From Cryptomeria japonica (Eukaryota > Streptophyta > Pinopsida > Cupressales > Cupressaceae): DNA of 64,000 bases. The first letter of the stretch is position 1, and each line of letters opens with the position of its first letter. The notes under the pieces were generated by a model that was not told the DNA's origin, did not search any database, and worked only from the letters and a program-made list of their open reading frames with translations. Shown piece by piece: positions 1-10,747 of the stretch. The stretch is from contig NC_081406.1 in the NCBI RefSeq assembly GCF_030272615.1, positions 260,451,386-260,515,385 of the forward strand, read 5' to 3'. The position numbers and the translations under genes were made by a program.

Positions 1-638
1 TTATTTTGTATTGTAAAAGATCTTATTGATACCCTATGCAAAAACATGATAATTCATTTGGAAAATCTTCATCTCTGCCCTTGTAACACTACTATAGAAA
101 TATTCATACTTGTTTGGGCATTGTTTGCAATGTGCTCAAGATATCATTGGTCTTTCATATGCTTGTGATCACTAAGATTATTGATTATCTTTTGTGCCCT
201 AAGAGTCTCCGGCATGCTTTATCTTAGGTTTGACCTTTCTTACTATGTTATCGCTTTGATGGCCAATGTGACTGCAATATTTAAAGTTTACCCTATCAAT
301 CACTGTTGTTGGTCCATGGTGTGGGCTATAACTAGTATCCTCTATGCTTTTACCATTGTTTTGATTTTGAAGATCACTACACTATGAAAAATCTTTATCA
401 AACCTCTATTACTGTTGGTTGCTGGATTTTGGTCTTTTGATATGACTGACCTAACATTGTCAAAGATCTTATTGATACCACTATGAAAAAACATGATAAT
501 TCATTTGGAAAATCTTCATCTTTGCCCCTGTAACACTACTATAGAAATCTTCATACTCATTTGGGCATTGTTCTCAATGTGTTCAAGGTATCATTGGTCT
601 GTCATATGCTTGTGATCACTGAGATTCTTGATTATCTT
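1..638. repeat. 447-bp tandem repeat, copies a and b
   Basis: The sequence repeats itself with an offset of 446-447 bp: the end of copy a (about 10-180) matches 457-627, and copy b runs 181-627. Copy c starts at 628 and is cut at 638 by element A. Each copy contains a short hydrophobic open frame (181-387 here) kept as roughly the same 68 codons in the other copies. That is expected from recent duplication and is not evidence of a gene. I do not recognise the unit; it is T-rich and non-LTR in appearance. Confidence 0.8.
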
Positions 639-1243
639 TGTTGGCCATTTGGAGGAATTGATTATGTGTTGCATTGATGTTTTGTCATTGATGTCAACAC
701 TAGCTATTTTGGATTCTTTACCAACACCCTTTTGGTCCCAGTAGGTTGAGTGTTTTTTGGTTGGTTTGGATCCAGCATGATCTGGTATGCTCCAGTATGA
801 TTTGGTTATGGAATTGGCTTACTCATGTTCATATTCAGTCAGTTGGTTTTGGTCTGCTGATCAGATGCTATCTTGTTTGCTTGGAAGCCTGGTTTGTGGT
901 TTCGGTAAGTGTTTCATCGGCAAAGCTTTGATGAAGATCTTTGATGAATTGCATAAGTGGTGTTGATGCATCTTCTGGTATGGATTTGGGATGCTGATGG
1001 TGATCATGTTTGAGAGCTGGCAGATTGAGATCATTTCTTTAGCATGTGGACATATATTGGGTCTCAGTGTTATCTAGGTTATGGACTGGCTTAATGTAAC
1101 GTGTAGATTGGACCTCTCGATGTGTTTCCAGGATGTCTTATGAGTTGGATATTATTTATTTGGTCTAAGGCCGACATGTTTTGTAATTATGTAATTGTTT
1201 TATTGTCTATTGGCCGACCTAATTGTTTATGGTCGAGGGTTTG

Positions 1244-1252
1244 TATATATAT
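1244..1252 (+). promoter_or_regulatory. TATA box of element A LTR promoter
   Basis: TATATATAT lies about 600 bp into the LTR and is followed by GATGTAAGAT. The same TATA plus GATGTAAG context recurs in the other A LTR (near 24272), in F (near 25960) and, as TATATATGTAAGATCTC, in B (17614). Transcription of the retroelement RNA would start about 25-35 bp downstream, so R would begin near 1280. Confidence 0.6.
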
Positions 1253-1572
1253 GATGTAAGATTTCATTGTAGATCATGGTCAATAGAATGGGATATGGAT
1301 ATGTAATGTGCGAATAATGTAATATCATTCAGGAAGAGGATTTGGTTGATCATTGGAGATCAAATTGGGTTTATGTAAGAGGATTTAGTCCTCTGATATT
1401 GAGCTCAACCGGAACTGTACTTAGGCATAGGAGATGCTATCTTTGCAGTTCATTCATTCTTCCAGATTGTAGTCTGGATTTCTATGTAGTTAGTGAGACT
1501 CCTTTTGTGATGAGCAATGCGCTCTAGGTTGTTGGCTTTCCTGCAAGTACAAACCCCTTACTTGTAATTCAC

Positions 1573-1839
1573 ATACTTACTGCAGAAAGTATTATCTAAC
1601 TGTGGATAGGCTTCCTGCTGTGGTTTTTCCCTTTACCGGGTTTTCCATGTATAGTTCTTGATGTCCTATGGATGGTATTTATTCTCTTATTATTGTTTAT
1701 GCTTAATTGGTTTAACTGCTATTATGGTATTTAGTTTAAGCATTCCGATATTAATGTTTTGGGTTCTGGTATTAAAGTTTTAATTGCTAATTTCTTTGAT
1801 ACTCTGTCACAAATGATTCCCCCCCCCCTCTCAGTTGTC
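1573..1839 (+). promoter_or_regulatory. LTR RNA-structure module of element A (three hairpins)
   Basis: From 5' to 3': a hairpin with arms ATACTT/AAGTAT (1573-1592); an ENE-like unit (1620-1648) with GTGG, T5, CCC, a short loop, GGG, T4, CCAT; and a terminal C-tract hairpin (about 1807-1839), whose stem is worn in this copy. The same ordered trio is present in the other LTR families of the window. The structure is inferred from base complementarity only. Confidence 0.55.
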
Positions 1840-1866
1840 TTTTGGTTATTTGAATTGTCTAACAAT

Positions 1867-1878
1867 TGGTATAAGAGC
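1867..1878 (+). other. primer binding site of element A (initiator Met tRNA)
   Basis: TGGTATAAGAGC begins two bases after the LTR and matches the complement of the plant initiator-Met tRNA 3' end (TGGTATCAGAGC) at 11 of 12 positions. Confidence 0.85.
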
Positions 1879-1922
1879 TCTGGTCCTCTCTGCAAAAAGC
1901 TTAACTGCTTGAGGAAGATCCT

Positions 1923-2488
1923 ATGGTGAATAACAGTTCAAGTTCATCTAGTTCATCTGGAGCTATCTTTCAGAGAGATATTCCTAGGCTCAATGGAACA
2001 AATTACACAGTATGGAAGATTTAGATGGAGACTCATCTGAGATGTCTCGGTAAGGAGATTTTGGAGATCACACAGAATGGTGTTACACCTCATAATCCGG
2101 CATCTAGAAATCCAAATAGGAGCTTGAGAATGATTGTAGAACAATAGAAGCCCTATTGTGTGCACTTTCTGATCAGCAAATAATGGGATTAACCGACAAA
2201 TCATCTGGAAAGGCTATATGGGATAAGTTGGAGACTCTTAATGAAGGTGACCCTACTATAAATATTGCTAAACTTGATGGTTACCAAGTGAGATATGAAA
2301 ACCTAAAAATGGAAGAAGATGAAAGGATTACTGCATTCATGGAAAGGGTAAATGAGATTGTTATGGTGGAACTCTGAGTAAAGATGAAATTGTTTCTAAA
2401 GTTCTGAGAGCCCTACCACCGGCTTACAAGATGAAGGCTACTACAATTAATCAATTGAGAACAATGGCTAATACTTCTGTCAATAGAG
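1923..2488 (+). pseudogene. Gag N-terminal part of element A
   Basis: Copia Gag, which forms the cytoplasmic particle that packages element RNA. The start at 1923 follows the same leader spacing as in B and F. The N-terminal LNGTNYTVWK-type segment and the later DKLETLNEGDPT segment match the Gags of B and F in this window. The frame is broken by stops (for example where WKIRMETHL is expected, near 2022) and by a deletion of about 16 bp near 2365 that removes the IQCCGG segment kept in B and F. The reading is then cut at about 2488 by element C and resumes at 8374. Confidence 0.85.
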
Positions 2489-2489
2489 G

Positions 2490-3926
2490 TGATGGTATGA
2501 TGAAAGAATAAGTATCTGGTAGAATACTGAGAGGACGGGGGGGTGAATCAGTATACTGAAAAACTGATTCAAAGTGCCCAAACTCAAATTTTTATTCAAT
2601 CACACAAAGTAAACTTATCACAGTTAAGATCAATATTCACAAGAATACTTGACATCAACCAGTTTGACTGTTAAGACAACTTTAACAATAAACAACTTCA
2701 ATCTTTATGAACATCAACAATGCTTAAACATTTCTCAACATATTCATCTCTCAAATGCTTCTAGATATCATGCTTTATCAGAAATTAATCTAATCAACAT
2801 ATAAGATCACAACCACAAAAGCATTCACCACTTGACACACAAGTTTATATGTGAAAAACTCAAATAGGTAAAAACCACGGTGAGATGGGACTCACAAAGA
2901 TAGTTATCTGAACTCTTTTGAAGTTCACCCTGTTAGGAGCCAAGCTTGTTAAAGCTTTACAATAAGTCATGTTAAGAACTAATTCCTATTTAGGAATCAC
3001 CCGGTTAAGGGATTTATAAATATGCCTCGATGAAAAGCACAATACGATGTTAGGAGTAACCTCGCTGGAGGATTTAAGAATCCAAGTTAATGGACCACCT
3101 TGTTAGAGGATTTAATGAGTAACCAAGCTTTTTAGAGCTTACCCGATTAAGGGATTTCACTTCTATTGTAATTGTTAGAAAACAACAGGTTTTGTTGATC
3201 TGTCTGAATAGCACTACATTTGCTTGATCAAATCATTCTATAACCTTCAATCTGCCTTTACTCAAAGTACAAATCCATTCATCGGTTAGGCAAATACACA
3301 CTCATAGGTTTCTGCCAATCTTGCCAACTTTGCCAACTCTTTCTACAAACAACTTCATCGACCTTAAATACAAAAACAATTAGGTCGGCAACACAGCAAA
3401 AACCTAATTCTCATCATCAATATTACAAACAAGTCGGTACAATCTTGACCATTAGAAATCATAACAATCTCTTCACATTCTTCAAGAAAATTCCAACTGC
3501 TTCATCGGACTATGTAACTCATCATGCACTATGCATTAGATGCAATCCACTTTGCTCCTTTCCAAGAAATCAAACAAATGCGCCAAATCAATCTGTTCTT
3601 ATCCTCATACAATGATCACACGTGTCTCCATCATTTCCGCTCACTAGATAATAAACCAACAAACTTGATTGGTTAGGGTTTATCAACAAGTAGGGTTTAC
3701 CAGTTACATTGCATAGAAAGTTTTAACCCTTTACACCGGTTTACCGGTTTAACTCACAAACTTGACATACCGGTTTACAACATCTTCCACAAAGTTTAAC
3801 ACACTGGTTACAAGATAAAAGCAATAACAACAATAACATCAGCAATATCATGAATACCATTATACCGGTACAATTGACATCAATGACAATATATCATTAA
3901 TGCAATCCATATGCAAAATGCCAACA
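2490..3926 (-). repeat. 3' LTR of element C
   Basis: In its own direction it begins TGTTGGCATT at 3926 right after a polypurine tract, and ends near 2490. It is about 1.44 kb. It carries the C-tract hairpin (ATACTGA/TCAGTAT arms, 2524-2554) and an ENE-like segment (2851-2878). The exact terminal base on the left is uncertain by a few bases. Confidence 0.82.
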
Positions 3927-3940
3927 ATCTCCCCCTTTGG
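3927..3940 (-). other. polypurine tract of element C
   Basis: On the minus strand the tract CCAAAGGGGGAGAT directly abuts the LTR start. It primes plus-strand DNA synthesis. A second similar tract lies near 4106. Between them and the RNase H stop (3941-4277) I see only non-coding 3' leader with purine runs. Confidence 0.8.
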
Positions 3941-4277
3941 CATTGATGGCAATACAAATATCAATGCCTCTAACTATTGTTGTGATTGGTGAATAGGAAT
4001 CTTGGTTTACATTACCAAGTATTCATCTTGCTCTGTCTGTCTGCAACCTACCGCTGGTTTCCCTAATCAGACACATAATTCTTCTCCTCAATCACATAAT
4101 TCTTCTCCCCCTTTGACAACAATGCCAAAGTGAAAGTAAAACCATGTAATTCTTCTCTCAATGTGCATCAACAACATACTACAACTTGATGCTCCCCCTA
4201 TGGAATATATCCACTTCTTCATCAATCCATGTAAGATTCTACAAGTAATTCAGGGATTGATGCAATCAGCATCATGC

Positions 4278-7200
4278 TCAACTAACTTCATGAAGAGGGA
4301 CAACCCCCAATTGACTTCTAAGATACTCAAAAGTGGTTTTAGGCAGAGGTTTGGTAAAGATATTTGCAAGCTGCTCCTTGGTAGAAACATGCTCTAAGAT
4401 AACATCTTTACATTGAACCTTTTCCCTCAAGAAGTGATACTTCAACTCAATGTGCTTTGTCCTTGCATGCAAAAAAGGATTTTTAGATATGTTTATTTCA
4501 CTTGTATTATCACACAAAATATTTATAGGTTTTGATATTTTCATCATAAAACCTTCCAAAATATGCCTCATCCAAATAGCTTGTGTGCAATTCATGTAAG
4601 CTGCTACATACTCAGCTTCAACAGTAGATATTGAAGTACAACTCTGCTTTTTACTACTCCATGAAACTAACCTTCCTGCTAGAAAGAATGCCCCACTGGT
4701 AGTACTCCTTTGGTCATCAATATTTCTTGCCCAATCAGCATTTGTGTATGCCTTCAAGTCAAAATTTCCACCATATGGATACCATAACCATAGTCAACAG
4801 TACCTTTCAGATATCTAAAAATTCTCTTCATTGCCATCAGATGTGCTTCCTTTGGATTCTTCTGAAATCTAGCAACAATACCAATTTCATGGGCAATATC
4901 CGGTCGACTGTGAATAACATAGTGTAATTTTCCAATCATTGATCAGTATTCCTTTTCATCTACAAAATTAGATGCATCATCCTTGGACAACTTACAGCCT
5001 GTAACCATTGGGGTTCCAACTGGTTTACAATCACTCATACCAAAAGTTTTCAACACCTCTTTCACATATTTGGATTGAGTAATGAAAATACCATTCTTCA
5101 TTTGTTGTATCTATAAGCCTATGAAAAATTGTATTTCCCCTACTAATGACATCTTAAACTCATTCTTCATTTCATCTATAAAACTATTTCTCATGTCATC
5201 ATTTCCTCCAAATATAATGTCATCAACAAATACTTCACTAACCAGTATTTCATCTCCTTCAGACTTGAGATAAATGTTGTTGTCATCACTGGTTCTAGCA
5301 AAGCCTATCTTCATCAGATGTGTAGGAAGCCATTCATACCATGCTCTGGGTGCCTACTTTAATCCATACAAAGCTTTATGCAACTTGCATACCATGTCTT
5401 CCTTATCTGTCAAAGCATAACCATCAAGTTGCTCTCTTCCTCCAATATCCCATTCAAAAATGCAGACTTAACATCCATCTGATATACCTTGAACTTCTTA
5501 TGATCTGCAAATGCAAGTAATGTTCTAACACCTTCCAGTCTTGCTACTGGTGCAAAAGTTTCTCCATATTCTTCTCCTTCTTCTTGTGCATAACATTTGC
5601 AGACTAATCTTGCCTTGTTGCGAACTACAACACCATCTTCATTTAACTTGTTTTTGAACACCCATTTAGTACCTATAACATTCTTGTTTACCGATCGGGG
5701 TACCAGGGTCCAAGTGTTGCTCTTCTCAATTTGATCCAATTCCTCCTCCATAGCTTTAACCCAATGATCATCACCAAATGCCTCTTTAGCACTTCTAGGC
5801 TTAAAGGTGGAGATCATACAAGAGTTCTCTCTTATTCTCCTCCTAGTTAGTACTCCAACATCCTTATCCCCAATAATTTGTTTAGGACTGTGATTTAGTC
5901 TCACATACCTAGGTATAACATGATCATTCTCTTTAGGTTTAGCTTCTTCAATGTCATCTTCTTCTAAGTTTATTTGTTCCAGTTGAACAAGTACATCAAG
6001 ATTTGCTTTACTGGTTTCTATCTTAATAGTTTTAGGTTCCAAAAGAAAAATGCAAGGATCTTCATCCTTTTTGTCTGAACTTGTTCCTTCTGCAACTTCA
6101 AGACATTCATCTACACAAACATCAGCACTCTCAACAATTCTCTATGTCCGGTTGTTGAAGCATTTATAGGCATTACTCTTGGTGGAGTAACCAAGAAATA
6201 TGCCTTCATCACTCTTAGCTTCAAAATTGCTTATGTAATCACCTCTCTTAATAAAACATTTGCTTCCAAATATCTTAAAATAGCTAACATCGGGTGATCT
6301 CCCATACCAGTTTCATAAGGGGTTTTTTCCTTACCTTTTTTCATCAGAACTCAGTTCATTATGTAGACCGCTATACTTACAACTTGTCTCCAAAATGTTT
6401 TCACCACACCTCCTTGTATCAACATTGTCCTAGCCGCTTCAACCACTATCTGGTTGTTTCTTTCTTCTATACCATTCTGTTGTGGTGTCCTTGGTGCAAA
6501 AAGTTGTCGCTTGATACCATTCTCATCACAGTACTTAGTGAATTCCACATAAGTAAATTCACCACCTTGATTTGTTCTCAGACATTTAATCTTTTTTCCA
6601 CTCTCTTTTTCAGCTAAGGCTTTGAATGCCTTGAATTTACTAAAAGCTTCATGCTTATCCTTCAAGAATGTGACCCACATCATCCTTGAGCAATCATCAG
6701 TAAGATCTTGAAATATCTATCACCTTGAATGCTTCTTGTTCTTATTGCTCCACATAGATCTATATGAACCAAATCTAACAAGTTCTTTGCTGAGAAGGAC
6801 TTGCTCTTGAAAGTTGAAGAAGTCATCTTTCCTAACTGACATTCTTTACAAAGAGCATTAATTGGTTTGTCTAGGTGAGGTAGACCTCTTACTGTCTTAG
6901 ACTTGCTTACTTTAATAATATTGTCAAAATTATATGACAAAATCTCCTATGCCAAAGCCAGCTATCATCTATCTTTGCAATCAAATAGTTGCTAACTTTA
7001 GGATTAAGATGAAATAGATTACCTTTGGTCTATTTACCGATTGCAATCAATTCACCTTTGTTGTCAAAGATTTTGCACATACCATTCCTGAACTCCAGTG
7101 GGTATCCTTTCTCATTAAGTTGTGCCACACTCAGAAGATTGTGCTTTAGGCCTTCAACCCAATAGACATCGTCAGCACTGCTCTTCCCATTAAGAGAAAT

Positions 7201-7404
7201 AACTCCCTTGCCTTTAACCATATAGGGTGAGTCATTGCCAAATCTAACAACATCGCCATCAAATTCCTTTAGGGAAAGAAATTTGCTCCAATCACCGGTC
7301 ATGTGATGTGAACAACCACTATCAATGATCCAATCATCAGAGTTATCCATTCTGGATACTAGTGCCCTCTGATCTGATATTTCTTCCTTAATAGCTACAA
7401 ACAC
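4278..7404 (-). pseudogene. Pol of element C: protease, integrase, RT, RNase H
   Basis: Reads leftward. Protease is at 7404-7030 with WIIDSGCSHHMTG. The pre-integrase zinc segment is at 6940-6680 (CKECQLGK). The integrase core is at 6683-6351, with LRTNQGGEFT and TPQQNGIEER giving the second acidic residue as Asn instead of Asp. The RT N-terminal half is at 6042-5410 (YQMDVKSAFLNG) and the RT active site at 5314-5111 (FVDDIIFGG). RNase H is at 4939-4278 (NADWARNIDD, SKKQSCTSIST, ILCDNTS). At least five frame breaks or stops separate these pieces, so no polyprotein can be made. The RNase H end (GVVPLHEVS, stop at 4278) is intact and defines the 3' end of pol. Confidence 0.9.
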
Positions 7405-8373
7405 AATATCTTCACTAGCATCATCATCAGATTCTTCATCAGTAATACCACTGTCAATAGCTACAAGACAATCTTTCTTGCCTTTACCCTTATACTTCGT
7501 AAATTTGTCTCTTTTGTACTCATTTTCACCATTAGGGCAATTAGCTGCTATATGACCAATTTTGTTGCATGCAAAACATTTTAAAGGTGGCTTACCTTTA
7601 TATTTACTAGTGCCTCTAGGAAGTCATTTTGCCAACAATGCTTCTAGTTCCATTAAGTTGTCTTCATCATCAGCATCTCTACTGGATCTAGATTCATAGC
7701 TATGGCTAGCATCTTTACTTCTTCTCACAGATGGGTTAGAGACAGAAGCTTTGAATGCAAATTCTGATCTCTGTACACTACCATCATAGCCATTTAGTTC
7801 AAAAGCAGTAAGTTTTCCAATAATAGAGTCAAGAGATACCTTAGATTTGTTAATGGACTTCAGCTCCTAAATAGCTGCAACTCAGATAGCATTGACCGAT
7901 AGTAGGGTTCTCAGTACCTTACTGATCACTGTGGCATCTTCCACTTTCCCTCCTGCACTCTTTATCTCTCCAACTATCTCTTTTATCCTCTGACCATACT
8001 GCTGGATATTCTCACCTTCAGACATTCTCATATCATCAAACTTTCCTCTTAGACTCTCTTCTTTAGCAATCTTGACATGTTCATCACCGCTATAAATATC
8101 TTCTAGTTTCTTCCATACTTCATATGTAGTTTCAAGACCATGAACATCTATATATTCAACATCAGACAGGGAACTAATAATAGCCTCTAATGCTGGATGA
8201 TTTTCTTGTTGTTCTTTCTTCTGATCATCAGTCAGGGTTCCAGTAGGTGTAATATACTTAGTTTCTATATGATCCAAATACTGACTACCAAGACTCTTCA
8301 TGTAAATCTTCATTCTATCGCTCCATATTTTATAGTTATCTTTGTTGAACTTCAGACCTTCTTTCTTCATCAT
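7405..8373 (-). pseudogene. Gag of element C
   Basis: Starts MMKKEGLKFNKDNYKIW at 8373, a copia Gag of a different lineage from A, B and F. The first 163 codons are open (8373-7882), then a stop follows. The frame can be followed to a CCHC knuckle CFACNKIGHIAANC (7537-7578) and on to the protease. A TGA lies just before the knuckle, near 7627. The 5' leader, primer site and 5' LTR that should lie to the right of 8373 are absent. Confidence 0.85.
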
Positions 8374-9847
8374 GAGAGATACCTTGGTTGGGAAAATATC
8401 TGCTTTTGAGCTTGAAGAATTTGGACCTTCTGGAGCTGTGAAGTCTAAACCTGCTTTTCATGCATCTGCATCATCAACCAGTAAGCAAGATTGGAAAGCT
8501 TTATATGCAAAGGAATTGGATGATATGAAGAGAGAAGATAACAAGTTTCAACAACTTGAACAACTATTTTCTAGAAGAGTACCTAAAGGACTGATAGGAA
8601 GTAAGTATGAAGGAAAATCACCTTTTAAATGTTTTACATGTAATAAGATTGGTCATTTTGCATCTAAATATCCTAAAAGGAATTCAAGATTTGAAGAAAG
8701 AGTTAGAAGATCATTTAAGCCTAACCCTGGATATCAGAACAAGTATAAGTACAGGAAAAACATAGACAAATCATGCTACATAGCGAATGAGGAAGGTGTT
8801 ACTGATTCTGATGATGTACCGGTAGAAGACTCTACTAGTGGTTTCAGTAATGGGAAGGAATGGGTGTTCTTGGCTATCAAGGAAGATCTTCTGGCACTGG
8901 AAGAAAATGTACCTGAAGAGAAGGCACTTGCTGCTAAAATTGAAGACAAGGATGAATGGGTAATTGACAGTGGTTGTTCACATCATATGACTGGAGATAA
9001 AGGGAAGTTTCTATCTTTGAAAGAATTTGATGGTGGTATGGTTAGATTTGGAGATGACAAAGCATGTATGATCAAAGGAAAAAGAACTATATCATTAGAT
9101 GGTAAGAACAATACTGATAATGTTTATTATGTTGAAGGTTTGAGGCATAATCTTTTGAGTGTAGGACAATTGGTGGATAAGGGATTTCAATTATAGTTCA
9201 AGGATGGAAAATGCAAAATCATTAATAGATCTGGTTTGGAGATTGCAATCGGTACACAGACAAAAGGTAATATATTTCATTTGAATTTTGGTGAGAAGAC
9301 ATGTTTGATTGCACAAATTGATGAGAGTTGGCTATGGCATAAGAGGCTATGTCATGTGAATTTTGATTGCGTTGTAAAGATCAATTCAACTAAGGTAGAT
9401 AGAGATATACCTAAGATTGTGAAGCCCTATAATTCGATATGTAAAGAATGTCAAATGGGTAAATAGGTCATAACCTCTTTTAGGAGTATACAAGATAAAT
9501 CTAATGATGTTCTTGATCTTATTCATACTTTCAAGGTGATAGATATTTCATGCTAATCATTGATGATTATTCTAGAATGATGTGGGTTACTTTTCTAAGG
9601 GAGAAATTTGAAGCTTTTGAAAAGTTAAAAATCTTTAAGGCTAAAGTTGAGACAGAGACAAGATTGAAGATTAAATGTTTGAGGTCAGATCATGGTGGAG
9701 AATTCACATCTGATGAGTTTAATAACTTTTGTGAGAAGCATGGTATAAGGAGACAATTTTCTATTCCCTAGACACCTCAGCAGAATGAAGTTGTGGAAAG
9801 GAAGAACATAACTATCTTGGATGCTGCTAGAACAATGATGATGGAAG
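8374..9847 (+). pseudogene. Gag C-terminus, protease and integrase N-part of element A
   Basis: Continuation of A's frame after element C. Gag tail with a damaged CCHC knuckle (last Cys is Tyr in CFTCNKIGHFASKY). Protease WVIDSGCSHHMTG. A stop at 9194 where B and F have Gln. HHCC zinc segment (WLWHKRLCHVNFD, CKECQMGK, stop at 9463). A deletion of about 34 bp near 9531 relative to F removes the segment before the integrase core. Core motifs LIIDDYSRMMWV and LRSDHGGEFTS follow. The frame is cut at 9847 by solo LTR D within MMME and resumes at 10748. Confidence 0.9.
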
Positions 9848-10747
9848 TGTTGGCATTATACACTCAGATGAGAATGGTTGATGCTGTCATTGATGGCAAC
9901 CAACTGGTAACATGGTTCACAAGTTATACCAGCAATAGACTTCACCTACTGGCACCGATAGTCACTACAAGGGTTACTCACACCAACATCCAGTTACACC
10001 AGCAGTAGATCATACTGGCAGTCCAAGCCGACTTAGAAATAATATTTTTTTGTATTGTAATTATATTTGTATAGCCAACATGATGTATTGTAAAGACTCA
10101 TATATGTATGAGATCTTATAGGTCATTTGTAATGTAAGAATGTAAGAAAATATGTATGTAGGTATGTATGAAAGCGGTATATGAGAGTGAATAATTGTAT
10201 ATGCATTTTGATGTATTTATCTTATGAGCAAATAAGAGCAGAGTAGAGCAAAGACTATTATGTGAAAGAAGAATCATTCAGCAACATGGTTTTGGCAGAG
10301 GTATCAGTCAGAGCTTAAACTGGTACTGAATCCAGCATTGCAGATGCTATTTTGAGAAGTACATTGTTATTGGATTTAACCATCCAATTGTAGTCAGTGG
10401 GACTCCATTTTGTTGTTGAGAAGTGAGCTCTAGGCAGTTGGCCTTCCTGCATGTGTAGGCCCCTATTGTACTAAGTAATATTTATTCATATTGGCCAGTG
10501 AATAAATATTGTGGGTCACAAATCCCACCAAGGTTTTTCCCCTACCGGGTTTCCTCAACAAAAATATCTATGTTATGGTGTGCATTGATGCTTATTCTTT
10601 TGTTTCTCTTTACTGCATTATTATTTGCTTACTGGTATATTAATTTGGGTTATAAAGTTGCAAATAAGTTAAAATATTTCATCTACTAGTTAGACACTGA
10701 TTCACCCCCCCCTCTCAGTGTCTTTGGGACTAACCAAGTATCTAACA
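9848..10747 (+). mobile_element. solo LTR D
   Basis: A single 900-bp LTR, TGTTGGCATT to ATCTAACA, flanked by a perfect 5-bp duplication GGAAG (9843-9847 and 10748-10752). With the duplication removed, A's integrase reading is continuous. Solo LTRs form when the two LTRs of one element recombine. It is the same family as the LTR in G (34039-35992) and M (63753 onward). Confidence 0.93.
10477..10722 (+). promoter_or_regulatory. LTR RNA-structure module of solo LTR D
   Basis: Hairpin 1 has 12-bp perfect arms AATATTTATTCA / TGAATAAATATT (10477-10488, 10499-10510). The ENE-like unit (10530-10556) reads AGG, T5, CCC, loop, GGG, T3, CCT, so its lower stem differs from that of A and B yet still pairs. 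The terminal hairpin (10693-10722) has GACACTGA/TCAGTGTC arms around a C-tract. Confidence 0.6.

Larger units (their letters stand above)
639..1864 (+). repeat. 5' LTR of element A
   Basis: Starts TGTTGGCC and ends CTAACA, directly followed by a primer binding site. It is 1226 bp long. Its order is: U3 with the TCATTGATGTCAACAC word near the start, TATA box at 1244-1252, then the conserved 3'-half module (1573-1839), then the terminal CA. Confidence 0.93.
2490..8373 (-). mobile_element. copia element C, lacking its 5' LTR
   Basis: A reverse-strand copia with its 3' LTR on the left (2490-3926), a polypurine tract, then RNase H, RT, integrase, protease and gag reading leftward from 8373. It interrupts element A's gag: A's frame ends in CAATAGAG at 2488 and resumes GAGAGATACC at 8374. 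No 5' LTR or primer site exists at the right side; the element stops at the Gag start codon. AGAG occurs on both sides, which may be a worn duplication or microhomology. Confidence 0.88.

Noticed and set aside
181-387. Hydrophobic 68-codon frame repeated at about 24900-25106 and 32293-32499 as a membrane protein gene family
   Set aside because: It lies inside a 447-bp tandem repeat, so conservation follows from duplication; there is no start context, partner exon or known family.
1867-1878. tRNA gene at the TGGTATCAGAGC-type sites
   Set aside because: Only the 12-base primer complement is present, next to LTR ends; no cloverleaf surrounds it.
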